NCBI RefSeq assembly: GCF_024055575.1
Contig: NZ_JAMXOE010000003.1
Coordinates: 1 to 64,000, forward strand
Source: Mucilaginibacter flavidus
GTDB taxonomy: Bacteria > Bacteroidota > Bacteroidia > Sphingobacteriales > Sphingobacteriaceae
Length of the DNA stretch: 64,000 nucleotides
Reading direction: 5' to 3'
Below the pieces are notes generated by a model. It was not told the DNA's origin, did no database searches, and was given only the letters and a program-made list of their open reading frames with translations. The position numbers and the translations under genes were made by a program. Of the stretch, positions 8,760 to 16,621 are shown piece by piece (the first letter of the stretch is position 1; every line of letters starts with the position of its first letter).

Positions 8760-9575
8760 CTACCGGCAGTGCTCGCCTCCGTCTGCATGAATAATTGAAC
8801 CATTTATCCAGGCGGCCTCGTCTGTGCACAGCAGGTAGATAACACCGGCAACGTCATCTGGTTTTGTTAATCTTTTAAAAGGATTACGTTCAGCGCCGAT
8901 CACTAATAATTTTTCGCTCCCGGGGATCATTTTTAGCGATGCCGTTGCAGTTACGCCGGCTTGTATTATGTTGGTTTTCAATCCATAAATACTAAACTCA
9001 ACCGCCATATATTTTGCCAGGCTTTCCAGCGACGCCTTAGCGATAGATACTGCTGCGTAACCTTCCCAGTACTTGTGTGCGCCTTCGCTGGTGAGGCCTA
9101 TAATGCGCCCGTCATTATTAAAAAGGCCGGCATTTAAAATAGATTTTGTCCAATCCAGCAAACTGTTGCTCATGGCGTAGGTAGTCATTTGGATATCGTC
9201 AATTGACAAGGTGTTATACGCCTCATCGCCTTTATTACCCTTAATGGTGAGTGGTTTTAAATTACCGCGGGCAATACTGTGAAGCAATAATTTCACGCTG
9301 CCTTCAGAAGCGATAGCAGCAAATTCGGTTACAAAGGATTCCCGCGCGGTAGCATCCAACGCATTAATGTTGTACGGTAAAATTTTTACGGAATTGGACT
9401 GCGCAATTTGAACGAGCTGTTCTTTAAGAGCTTTATCGGCGGCTTTATTCTCGCGGTAAATAACAGCTACGTTCATACCGTGCTTGGCCAGTTTTTCGGC
9501 CGCGGCAAAGCCGAATCCACCCGAACCACCCAAAATAACCGCCCATAAATCTTTAAATTGTAGATGTTTATCCAT
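8760..9575 (-). CDS. SDR, FabI/FabL-like enoyl-ACP reductase
   Basis: 271 residues, short-chain dehydrogenase fold. The N-terminal GGSGGFGFAAA is the dinucleotide-binding loop. LLLHSIARGNLKPLT matches the enoyl-reductase LVHSIA segment. Catalytic Tyr and Lys are in YAAVSIAKASLE with Y-x6-K spacing, as in FabI and FabL rather than the Y-x3-K of FabG. It therefore probably reduces enoyl-ACP with NAD(P)H, giving saturated chains. That fits alkyl-chain supply for the resorcinol half better than polyene synthesis, where the double bonds must stay. First gene of the leftward five-gene block. Confidence 0.82.
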   Translation of the reverse strand: MDKHLQFKDLWAVILGGSGGFGFAAAEKLAKHGMNVAVIYRENKAADKALKEQLVQIAQSNSVKILPYNINALDATARESFVTEFAAIASEGSVKLLLHSIARGNLKPLTIKGNKGDEAYNTLSIDDIQMTTYAMSNSLLDWTKSILNAGLFNNDGRIIGLTSEGAHKYWEGYAAVSIAKASLESLAKYMAVEFSIYGLKTNIIQAGVTATASLKMIPGSEKLLVIGAERNPFKRLTKPDDVAGVIYLLCTDEAAWINGSIIHADGGEHCR

Positions 9576-9794
9576 TAAAACTCCTTAAACCTTTGCAGTT
9601 TTAACCTGTCTTTGTTATGTTAACGTTAACTTATTGGGTGCAATACTCCTTAATTAGCCGTCAAAGTAAGCAAAAATAGCTTAAATATAGTGTATGTATT
9701 ACATATATTATAACAATTGGCGGGCTTGTATGTTACATGTCAGTAACAATTATGGTGGATTTTGGCAAACTGCCAATTTTTGCATTTAATTGAG

Positions 9795-9824
9795 TTGCCG
9801 AAACTTATATTTTATTTATGTTTG
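9795..9824 (+). promoter_or_regulatory. predicted promoter of the darA-darB operon
   Basis: TTG at 9795-9797 and TATGTTTG at 9817-9824 are separated by 19 bases, a perfect match to the Bacteroidota TTG / TAnnTTTG arrangement. The ATG at 9831 is only 6 bases past the -7 element, so the transcript would be leaderless or nearly so. The 9576-9794 gap also holds the upstream region of the divergent SDR gene. Confidence 0.5.
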
Positions 9825-9830
9825 ATAGCT

Positions 9831-10325
9831 ATGAAAATTGTTTATAAATGGAAAACGGTCTTTGTTTTCCTGTTGATTGCCGGGTTTGCCAAAACAACAT
9901 CTGCCCAGCAAAAATTTGAAAAAGCCGAATTTTATAAGGTGATGGATGAAGGCAATTTGACGGCTATAAACAGCCAGATTGAAATTGTACAAGCTTCATC
10001 ATCGCCAAATAAAGAAGGATACGACGGTGCCCTGTTGATGCGTAAGGCAGACAAGGTAGCGGTACCGGGGCAAAAGCTGAAATTCTTTAAGGCCGGCCGG
10101 ATAAAATTAGAAACGGCATTATTGGCAGACAATGATAATACTGAATACCATTTTTTGCGGTTGGCGATTGAAGAACACGCGCCGAAAATTGTAAAGTATC
10201 ATTTTGATATTGAAAAAGACAAAGCATTTGTGCTGAAGAATTTCAAAAGCCTGCCTGAATCGGTGCAGCATGCTATCAGAGATTATTGTAAAAAATCAAA
10301 AGTTCTGCATGCGGAAGAATTGTAA
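9831..10325 (+). CDS. secreted protein of the dar operon, unknown function
   Basis: 164 residues. An N-terminal signal peptide runs about 1-24 (charged MKIVYKWK, hydrophobic FVFLLIAGF, cleavage near TTSAQ), so it should reach the periplasm. The mature part is mixed alpha/beta and rich in charged residues, with no motif I recognise. It opens the rightward block, 12 bases before darA, which suggests a role in pigment assembly, transport or envelope support. ATG 9831 is chosen because it starts the signal peptide; the upstream in-frame extension is hydrophobic noise. Confidence 0.75.
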   Translation: MKIVYKWKTVFVFLLIAGFAKTTSAQQKFEKAEFYKVMDEGNLTAINSQIEIVQASSSPNKEGYDGALLMRKADKVAVPGQKLKFFKAGRIKLETALLADNDNTEYHFLRLAIEEHAPKIVKYHFDIEKDKAFVLKNFKSLPESVQHAIRDYCKKSKVLHAEEL

Positions 10326-10337
10326 CTTTGTGCCCCA

Positions 10338-11240
10338 ATGAGTAAAAAAGTCCTGGCAATTTACTATACCCAATCAGGCCAGATGGGTGAAATTATTGAC
10401 ACGTTTACCGCCCCGCTTGTTAAAGCCGGCGCCTCTGTCGAAAAAGTACAGGTAAAGATGGTAAATAGCTATGATTTCCCATGGACAGGCAAGCGCTTTT
10501 TTTCGGTTATGCCCTCATGTGTGTTGGGTATCCCGGAGCCTATCGAGACCCTGAATTTAAAAGAAACTAACTACGACTTGGTTATTTTAGGCTACCAACC
10601 CTGGTTTTTATCGCCAAGCATCCCGACAAATTCTCTGCTGCAAAGTGATGAGTTTAAAGCAATGATAAAAGATACACCGATGGTAACCATCAGTGCCGGC
10701 CGTAATATGTGGATAAACTCCTACGTTAGGGTGCGCAATATGATAAAGTATGCCGGTGCGAATTTGGTTGGCAACATCGCGTTGCTGGATAAGCATCCAA
10801 ATCCCATAAGTTTCGTAACCATTTTTTATTGGATGCTAACCGGCAAAAAAGATAGGTATTTAAATATCTTCCCCAAGCCGGGTGTTTCCGAACAGGATAT
10901 TGCTGCAACAGCTGTATACGGCGCAACGGTAGCTAGTCATCTTGAAAACGGCAGCTGGGACACGCTGCAGGACGAGTTAATAGCCCAAAAAGCCGTCGAA
11001 ATTAACTATAAGCTGATGTTTATTGAGGCACGGGCCAAACCGATATTTGCTGTGTGGGCAAAGATTATTGCCGGACGAAAGAACCGCACGCCCTGGCTTA
11101 GCGCATTTAAATATTATCTTTTTGTTGCATTATTTTTGGGCGCGCCTGTTTTATTAACGCTCGATGCAATATTTTTAAAACCTTTTTCGTCAAAACGAAT
11201 TAAACGTAATAAATTAAAATACTTACAAGTAATAAATTAA
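10338..11240 (+). CDS. darA: dialkylresorcinol condensing enzyme DarA
   Basis: 300 residues. With DarB, DarA makes 2,5-dialkylresorcinols from two fatty acyl precursors; DarA is taken as the condensing/aromatising partner. The N-terminus KVLAIYYTQSGQMGEII resembles the phosphate-binding loop of flavodoxins. TISAGRNMW follows in the middle. The C-terminus has a hydrophobic span (about 264-285) ending in a basic tail KRIKRNKLK, suggesting membrane anchoring. It lies 11 bases before darB, the conserved gene order in flexirubin and related loci. Confidence 0.9.
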   Translation: MSKKVLAIYYTQSGQMGEIIDTFTAPLVKAGASVEKVQVKMVNSYDFPWTGKRFFSVMPSCVLGIPEPIETLNLKETNYDLVILGYQPWFLSPSIPTNSLLQSDEFKAMIKDTPMVTISAGRNMWINSYVRVRNMIKYAGANLVGNIALLDKHPNPISFVTIFYWMLTGKKDRYLNIFPKPGVSEQDIAATAVYGATVASHLENGSWDTLQDELIAQKAVEINYKLMFIEARAKPIFAVWAKIIAGRKNRTPWLSAFKYYLFVALFLGAPVLLTLDAIFLKPFSSKRIKRNKLKYLQVIN

Positions 11241-11251
11241 GATTCCCTAAA

Positions 11252-12400
11252 ATGTCTGATACCAAAGTTTATATCAACCATACCGCTGCGTTTTTCCCAA
11301 ACGAGCCTGTTTCGAACGACGAAATGGAGCAGTACCTGGGGTATATTGATAATAGGCCATCAAAATCGAAAAAAATTGTGCTGCGCAACAATGGTATAGT
11401 AAACCGTTATTATGCGCTTGATAAGGATCACAAATCTACCCATACCAATGCCCAGATGACTGCCGAAGCGGTAAGGGCTTTATTTGATAACGACCCCGAA
11501 AAAATGAAAGGCCTCGAATTGCTTTCATGCGGTACTTCGTCGCCCGACCAGATGATGCCGAGCCACGGCGTAATGACACATGGCTGGATACCCGAAGTTG
11601 GGGGGATCGAGGTGGTATCGCCGTCAGGTGTTTGCTGTGCAGGGATGCATGCTTTAAAATATGCTTACCTGGCTATTAAATCGGGCGAGGTTACAAAGGC
11701 GGTAGCAACGGGTTCGGAACGGTTTTCAGGTTTGTTGGTATCTGAAGTTTTTGAAGAAGAAGCGCAAAAGCTTAAAGAAATGGAAGAAAACCCTTTCATT
11801 GCTTTCCAAAAGGATTTTTTAAGATGGATGCTAAGCGATGGCGCATCGGCATTTTTAATGACGGATAAACCAAACGAAGAAGGGCTTTCACTGCGTGTTG
11901 AGTGGATCGAGGGCGTATCTTACGCAAACGAAATGGCCACCTGCATGTATATGGGTGGCGAAAAGCAGGAAGATGGCACCTTAAAAGGCTTTATGGACTA
12001 TACGCCCGAAGAGATCATGACCAAATCCATCTTCAGCGTAAAACAGGATATTACATTGTTAAGTGATAATATCGTACCGCTTGGAGGCAGAAAGATTAAG
12101 GAGATATTTGAGAAAAAAGGGCTTGGCGTCGACGATATAGACTACTTTTTACCGCACATCAGCAGTAACTTCTTCAAGAGCAAGATTTACGATATGATCG
12201 AGATTTATGGCGGCGGCATCCCTTACGAAAAATGGTTTATCAACCTTTATACTGTGGGTAACGTGGGTGCAGCATCAATTTACCTGATGATTGACGAACT
12301 GTTTAAAAGCGGCCGTTTAAAGAAAGGTGAGAAAATTCTTTGCCTGGTTCCTGAAAGCGCGCGTTTCTCATATATGTACGCCATGCTCACCGTTTGCTAA
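11252..12400 (+). CDS. darB: dialkylresorcinol ketosynthase DarB (KAS III-like)
   Basis: 382 residues, FabH-like thiolase fold. The nucleophile lies in PSGVCCAGMHAL (Cys128 or Cys129). The partner His is in LPHISSNF and the Asn in TVGNVGAASIYL, the FabH Cys-His-Asn triad. DarB condenses a beta-ketoacyl unit with a second acyl unit, after which DarA cyclises the product. It lies between darA and a small unknown gene, with 9-11 base gaps, clearly in one transcript. Confidence 0.92.
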   Translation: MSDTKVYINHTAAFFPNEPVSNDEMEQYLGYIDNRPSKSKKIVLRNNGIVNRYYALDKDHKSTHTNAQMTAEAVRALFDNDPEKMKGLELLSCGTSSPDQMMPSHGVMTHGWIPEVGGIEVVSPSGVCCAGMHALKYAYLAIKSGEVTKAVATGSERFSGLLVSEVFEEEAQKLKEMEENPFIAFQKDFLRWMLSDGASAFLMTDKPNEEGLSLRVEWIEGVSYANEMATCMYMGGEKQEDGTLKGFMDYTPEEIMTKSIFSVKQDITLLSDNIVPLGGRKIKEIFEKKGLGVDDIDYFLPHISSNFFKSKIYDMIEIYGGGIPYEKWFINLYTVGNVGAASIYLMIDELFKSGRLKKGEKILCLVPESARFSYMYAMLTVC

Positions 12401-12409
12401 GTAGACCAA

Positions 12410-12817
12410 ATGAAGAAGGATGAAGTGCCACAGGATTTAAGCTCGCTTGGAAAAATTACCAAAGAAGTTTGCTATGCAACGGATAACGATGGTAAATATG
12501 TAACCAAGCTAAGCAGCGGCTGGGAGGTAAAAATCACAGCGCTTGATACAGCCTGGAGCGACATTGAAAAACGGATTGCAGCCGCGAGGCAGCAGGTTTT
12601 GGAAGGCAAGGCAAGTCCCCTTTTATTTTTTATGGAATACAGGCTGATGGACGTCGCAATTTTAGCAGGCTATACCGGCTTTTGGAAGTGGCAGGTAAAA
12701 AGGCATTTAAAGCCGGAAGTATTCAACACATTGTCCGATAATAAACTACAAAAATACGCCGAAGCGTTTAATACAAAGGTGGATGACCTTAAAACTATGA
12801 CCGTGCATGAAGATTGA
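12410..12817 (+). CDS. small conserved-looking protein, unknown function
   Basis: 135 residues, no signal peptide or membrane span. The N-terminal half is beta-rich (GKYVTKLSSGWEVKI), with a helical middle containing FFMEYRLMD. The C-terminal half is basic and helical, with GYTGFWKWQVKRHLKP followed by a predicted helix pair, which could be a small DNA- or protein-binding fold. I do not recognise the family. It starts 9 bases after darB and overlaps the BtrH-like gene by 11 bases, so it is translationally linked to both and probably takes part in pigment synthesis. Confidence 0.75.
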   Translation: MKKDEVPQDLSSLGKITKEVCYATDNDGKYVTKLSSGWEVKITALDTAWSDIEKRIAAARQQVLEGKASPLLFFMEYRLMDVAILAGYTGFWKWQVKRHLKPEVFNTLSDNKLQKYAEAFNTKVDDLKTMTVHED

Positions 12818-13820
12818 TTTTGAACATCGTCAGGCTGCACATTGTGAATCGGGCGTAACCAGCAACTTATTGTGGAGTGCATCCGGCGGTAAAATTACCG
12901 AACCGCTGGCCTTTGGCATAGGGGCTGGGTTGTTTTATGTTTACGTACCGTTTATAAAGATTAATAATGGCCCGGCGATAGCTTTTCGCACGTTCCCGGG
13001 GCATATATTTAAGCGTACCTGCAAATCGCTGGAGATTGCGGTGGTCAGCAAAAAATTTAGCTCGAAGGAAAAAGCTCAAATTTATCTGGATGAGTGCCTG
13101 GTTAATGGCCACGCAGTTGGCTGCCAGGTAGGGGTTTACTATTTACCTTATTTCCCAAAAGAGTACCGTTTCCATTTTAACGCGCATAATTTAATTGTTT
13201 ACGGAAACGACGGCGACAACTATTTAGTTAGCGACCCAATAATGGAGGGGACAAACGTGATGGATAGTTACCAATTGGAAAGGGTTCGTTTTGCAAAAGG
13301 TGCGCTATCGCCTAAAGGGCATATTTACTATCCAAAAGAAAATAAAACCATTACCGACGACCAGATAAGGCAGGCCATTAAAGGCGGTATCAAAAAAAAT
13401 GTATACAATATGTTGAATATTCCCGGCAGCTTTGCCGGCGTGAGCGGCATAAAAAATACCGGCCTTAAAATAAAGAAATGGCGCGATAAGCTTGGGCTGG
13501 AGAAAGCCGGCTTGTACCTTGCACAAATGGTGCGCATGCAGGAAGAGATTGGCACCGGCGGTGGTGGTTTCCGATACATATATGGCGCATTTTTGCAGCA
13601 GGCAAATATTTACCTGCCTGAAAACGGTTTGTGTGATATATCTCGTATATTCACTAAATCGGGCGATATGTGGCGCACAGCCGCCGTTCATGCAGCGGGG
13701 ATTTACAAGGGGCGCCTTAGCACCCAGGAAGAATTTAATGCCATGGGCGATTACCTCCTTGAAATTGCAGCAATTGAGAAAACTGCGTTTGAAACTTTAA
13801 AGCAAATAAAATGGCGGTAA
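12807..13820 (+). CDS. BtrH-like acyl-ACP transacylase
   Basis: 337 residues. The N-terminal part (about 5-150) matches the BtrH N-terminal domain, a papain/C39-like fold. BtrH moves an acyl chain from an ACP to an aminoglycoside amine in butirosin synthesis. The predicted triad is Cys13 (HCESGVTSN), His127 (AHNLIVYG) and Asp143 (YLVSDP). The C-terminal part (about 170-337) is helical, as in DUF4872-type regions. By analogy it may transfer the aryl-polyene acyl group from its ACP to a hydroxyl of the dialkylresorcinol, forming the flexirubin ester. That is inference from family and context. It overlaps both neighbours by about 10 bases. Confidence 0.82.
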   Translation: MKIDFEHRQAAHCESGVTSNLLWSASGGKITEPLAFGIGAGLFYVYVPFIKINNGPAIAFRTFPGHIFKRTCKSLEIAVVSKKFSSKEKAQIYLDECLVNGHAVGCQVGVYYLPYFPKEYRFHFNAHNLIVYGNDGDNYLVSDPIMEGTNVMDSYQLERVRFAKGALSPKGHIYYPKENKTITDDQIRQAIKGGIKKNVYNMLNIPGSFAGVSGIKNTGLKIKKWRDKLGLEKAGLYLAQMVRMQEEIGTGGGGFRYIYGAFLQQANIYLPENGLCDISRIFTKSGDMWRTAAVHAAGIYKGRLSTQEEFNAMGDYLLEIAAIEKTAFETLKQIKWR

Positions 13821-14572
13821 GCACCCCTTTAGCTATAGATATTGAAAATATTGGTTTTAAATACCCGGGCAATTCCGTGGTGTCGTTTTCTAAGCTGAAT
13901 TTGCAGATAGCTAAAGGTGAGCGCTTTGGGTTATTCGGCCCAAATGGGGCAGGAAAAACCACGCTCATTAGCCTGATGACGGGCCTGCTGTCGGTAGATG
14001 AAGGACATATCAAGCTTTTAGGCCAGGAAGTTGGCAAACATAACAATGCTGTTAATAAGCTGTTTGGCTTTGTACCGCAGGATTTCTCATTTTACCAGGA
14101 ACTCAGCCCGGTGGAAAACCTGCAGTTTTTTGGCGCCTGGAGCGGTTTAGACAAACAAACCATTAAGCAACGTTCGGATGAACTGCTTGATATTTTAGGA
14201 CTGGATGAGGTGCGCAATAAACCGGTCGACAAGTTTAGTGGCGGTATGAAGCGAAGGGTTAATTTAGCCATCGGCGTAATACATAAACCTGAAATTATAT
14301 TTTTAGATGAGCCGACGGTAGGGGTGGATGTGCAAACCCGCCACGCGATTATTGCTTATCTGCTGGAATTGAATAAAGGCGGCACAACGCTGATTTATAC
14401 CTCTCACCAGCTAAGCGAGGCCGAAGATCTTTGCAAACAAGTTGCCCTGATTGACAATGGCAAAATTATAGCACAAGATAGCTTAGACAAATTAATGGCC
14501 GATCATAAGCAGGAAAGCCTTGAACAGATGTTTTTGAACTTAACCGGAAAGGATATAAGAAACGATGTTTAA
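13811..14572 (+). CDS. ABC transporter ATP-binding protein
   Basis: 253 residues, one nucleotide-binding domain. The Walker A motif is GPNGAGKTT, the Q-loop is in FVPQDFSF, the signature is FSGGMKRRVN, Walker B is IIFLDEPTVGVD, and the switch His is in YTSHQLSEAE. It is an ABC-2/DrrA-type exporter ATPase. It overlaps the BtrH-like gene by 10 bases and the permease by 8. The likely cargo is the pigment or a lipid precursor moving to the outer membrane. No MMPL-type exporter, common in other flexirubin loci, is seen here. Confidence 0.93.
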   Translation: MAVSTPLAIDIENIGFKYPGNSVVSFSKLNLQIAKGERFGLFGPNGAGKTTLISLMTGLLSVDEGHIKLLGQEVGKHNNAVNKLFGFVPQDFSFYQELSPVENLQFFGAWSGLDKQTIKQRSDELLDILGLDEVRNKPVDKFSGGMKRRVNLAIGVIHKPEIIFLDEPTVGVDVQTRHAIIAYLLELNKGGTTLIYTSHQLSEAEDLCKQVALIDNGKIIAQDSLDKLMADHKQESLEQMFLNLTGKDIRNDV

Positions 14573-15842
14573 GTTAAAGGCCACCATAATAAAGGATATC
14601 CGCATTTTGCTGCGCGACAAGGTGGGCATTTCGCTGATGTTTGTGATGCCCATTATTTTGGTGGTGGTGGTTACCAGCATCCAGAACAGCACTTTTCAAC
14701 TGGTTAACAAAAACCGGCTGTCGATACTCATCAATAACAGCGATACAGGGCAGGCAAGCAAACAACTGGTAAAAGCCATCGATAAAATCGGGATGTTTAG
14801 GGTATCGCAGGTAAAAGGCCCCCAAACTGAAAAATCAATAACAGAAATTATGCACCAGCGAGATGCGATGCTGGGTGTTATTATTCCTGCAAATTTCTCC
14901 GCCCGGGTTTCGGCAAAATCAAAAAATATTGCAGGCAAAGCACTAACAAGCTTTGGGCTGCAGGGCGATACGGTAAAAAAAGTTTACGATGTTGACCCGT
15001 TAACCTTGTATTATAATCCTATTCTGCAGGAATCAATCAGGCTATCGGTAAAAGGCGCAGTAGGTAGTGCCTTGCAACTTGTTGAAAGTCGGGAGACTTT
15101 AAGGAGCCTCTACTTTTCTATCAATGAAAAGCAACTGCCCGAAAGCCTTGAAAATGAAATGCTGAATAACAAAACTGCGATTAACGAAATCGCAGTAAGT
15201 AAAGACGGCACACGCATCACCCCGAACGCTACCCAACACAACGTGCCGGCATGGACTATTTTTGCCATGTTTTTCATCATTATGTCCTTAGGCGGCAGCG
15301 TAGTAAGGGAGAAGGTAAGCGGCAGTTTTATCCGTTTAAAAACATTGCCTACTAATTATATGGTTGGCCTTTTATCCAAACAGATAGTTTACCTGCTGGT
15401 TACAATTTTGCAGGCCGCCGTGATATTCTCAATGGGTATCTGGTTGTTCCCGTTTTTTGGGTTGCCGGCGCTCAATTTACCGTCCGACTTGCTGGCGTTA
15501 GTAATTGTTACCATAATTTGCGGCTGGTGCGCGGTTAGTTATGCCATTTGTGTGGGCGTATTTGCCGATACGCAGGAACAGGCTAATGGCTTTGGTGCGG
15601 TATCGATAGTAATACTGGCGAGCATAGGCGGTTTAATGGTGCCGAGTTTTGCCATGCAGGGCTTTTTTAAGTCGGCGGCGGATATTTCGCCGATGCACTG
15701 GTGTTTACAGGCCTACTACACTTTATTCCTCGAAGGTGGGAAATTAAAGGATGTTGTAAACAATATCATACCTTTGTTTATTATTACACTTGTGTTTCAA
15801 TTTGTAACCTTTATCGGGTTAAAACGAAAGAATTTAATATAA
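14565..15842 (+). CDS. ABC-2 type permease
   Basis: 425 residues. One membrane helix lies near the N-terminus (ISLMFVMPIILVVVV, about 23-40), followed by a large extracytoplasmic region (about 45-225). Then come about five helices, including WTIFAMFFIIMSLGG, a coupling segment with SGSFIRLKTLP, and a last helix before the basic C-terminus. This is the ABC-2 membrane/YhgE-like arrangement. Paired with the preceding ATPase, it probably exports the pigment or an intermediate across the inner membrane. Confidence 0.9.
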   Translation: MFKLKATIIKDIRILLRDKVGISLMFVMPIILVVVVTSIQNSTFQLVNKNRLSILINNSDTGQASKQLVKAIDKIGMFRVSQVKGPQTEKSITEIMHQRDAMLGVIIPANFSARVSAKSKNIAGKALTSFGLQGDTVKKVYDVDPLTLYYNPILQESIRLSVKGAVGSALQLVESRETLRSLYFSINEKQLPESLENEMLNNKTAINEIAVSKDGTRITPNATQHNVPAWTIFAMFFIIMSLGGSVVREKVSGSFIRLKTLPTNYMVGLLSKQIVYLLVTILQAAVIFSMGIWLFPFFGLPALNLPSDLLALVIVTIICGWCAVSYAICVGVFADTQEQANGFGAVSIVILASIGGLMVPSFAMQGFFKSAADISPMHWCLQAYYTLFLEGGKLKDVVNNIIPLFIITLVFQFVTFIGLKRKNLI

Positions 15843-15850
15843 TTGCCTCA

Positions 15851-16114
15851 ATGGAGACCACAGCACTCAAAGAACAACTAAAAACCCAAATCATAAAGTT
15901 TTTAAACCTTACCGACCTTACCCCAGTCGACATAAAAGACGATGAGCCACTATTTGGCGATGGCCTGGGACTGGATTCCATTGACTCTCTCGAACTTATC
16001 GTACTGCTGAAAAAAGAATACGGCATAGATATCCGCGATCCACGTGAAGGCCGCAAAGTGCTGGTTGATGTGGCTACCATGGCGGATTATATCCAGGAAC
16101 ATTCAAGCAAGTAA
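15851..16114 (+). CDS. acyl carrier protein
   Basis: 87 residues. The motif GLGLDSIDSLELIVLL places the phosphopantetheine on Ser43. The acidic helix III and C-terminal DYIQEH are normal for ACPs. The ATG at 15851 comes 8 bases after the permease stop; longer in-frame extensions run inside the permease gene and are not credible. It is the last gene of the rightward block. It may carry the growing aryl polyene that the ketosynthases encoded just downstream on the other strand extend. Confidence 0.9.
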   Translation: METTALKEQLKTQIIKFLNLTDLTPVDIKDDEPLFGDGLGLDSIDSLELIVLLKKEYGIDIRDPREGRKVLVDVATMADYIQEHSSK

Positions 16115-16132
16115 TTTTTTGTCTTAAAATTT

Positions 16133-16240
16133 TGTTTTTGCGAGTGAGGAACGAGCGTGGCAATCTCGTCGCAATGCATGGCCGCCATGTATAGCTATGA
16201 AGTTGCCTCCGCTAATCATCGGGACGCGGTGACAAAGTTG
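16133..16240. repeat. dispersed-repeat-like element, GCGAG...CTCG type
   Basis: The segment GCGAGTGAGGAACGAGCGTG then GCAATCTCG resembles a short repeat that recurs in the reverse sense between genes in many Bacteroidota. Here it fills the gap between two convergent genes (ACP and dehydratase). A partial inner palindrome GCATGGCCGCCATG is visible around 16177-16190. Only one copy is in this window, so the repeat status rests on recollection. Confidence 0.4.
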
Positions 16241-16241
16241 A

Positions 16242-16613
16242 TTAAGTGCAAATGAAACTGCCTTGGAATTTAAAACAAACCCGATCTCCATCAACCAACT
16301 TAGCATTTACATTAATCTCATCGACGATTAATTTATAGTCAATTTTCAACAGAATAGCATTTGTTGCTGCCGGGACAATCATCCCAACAAATTTTAAATT
16401 ACCCGCTTTTTTAAGCTGAACGGAATATCCAAGAGCGCTTTCTAAAACATCTTTTACAAGCTGTAACATACAAGCTCCCGGCACCACCGGCTGTCCGGGG
16501 AAATGACCTTTAAAAATAGAACTGCCGGGGTTGATGGATAAATTAGTTTTTATAACCCCATCTGTATGGATTAAGCTGTCTACAATAAATAAATCATCAT
16601 TTCCTGCCGCCAT
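16242..16613 (-). CDS. HotDog-fold 3-hydroxyacyl-ACP dehydratase, ApeI-like
   Basis: 123 residues. GHFPGQPVVPGACMLQLV is the FabA/FabZ active-site helix. The catalytic His is kept, but the usual acid (Glu in FabZ, Asp in FabA) appears replaced near MLQLV. This resembles ApeI-type dehydratases of aryl-polyene pathways, which keep HFPG but vary after PG. It probably dehydrates beta-hydroxyacyl intermediates during polyene extension. It lies 8 bases after the ketosynthase-like gene and is the last gene of the leftward block. Confidence 0.82.
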   Translation of the reverse strand: MAAGNDDLFIVDSLIHTDGVIKTNLSINPGSSIFKGHFPGQPVVPGACMLQLVKDVLESALGYSVQLKKAGNLKFVGMIVPAATNAILLKIDYKLIVDEINVNAKLVDGDRVCFKFQGSFICT

Positions 16614-16621
16614 GTCCCCAA

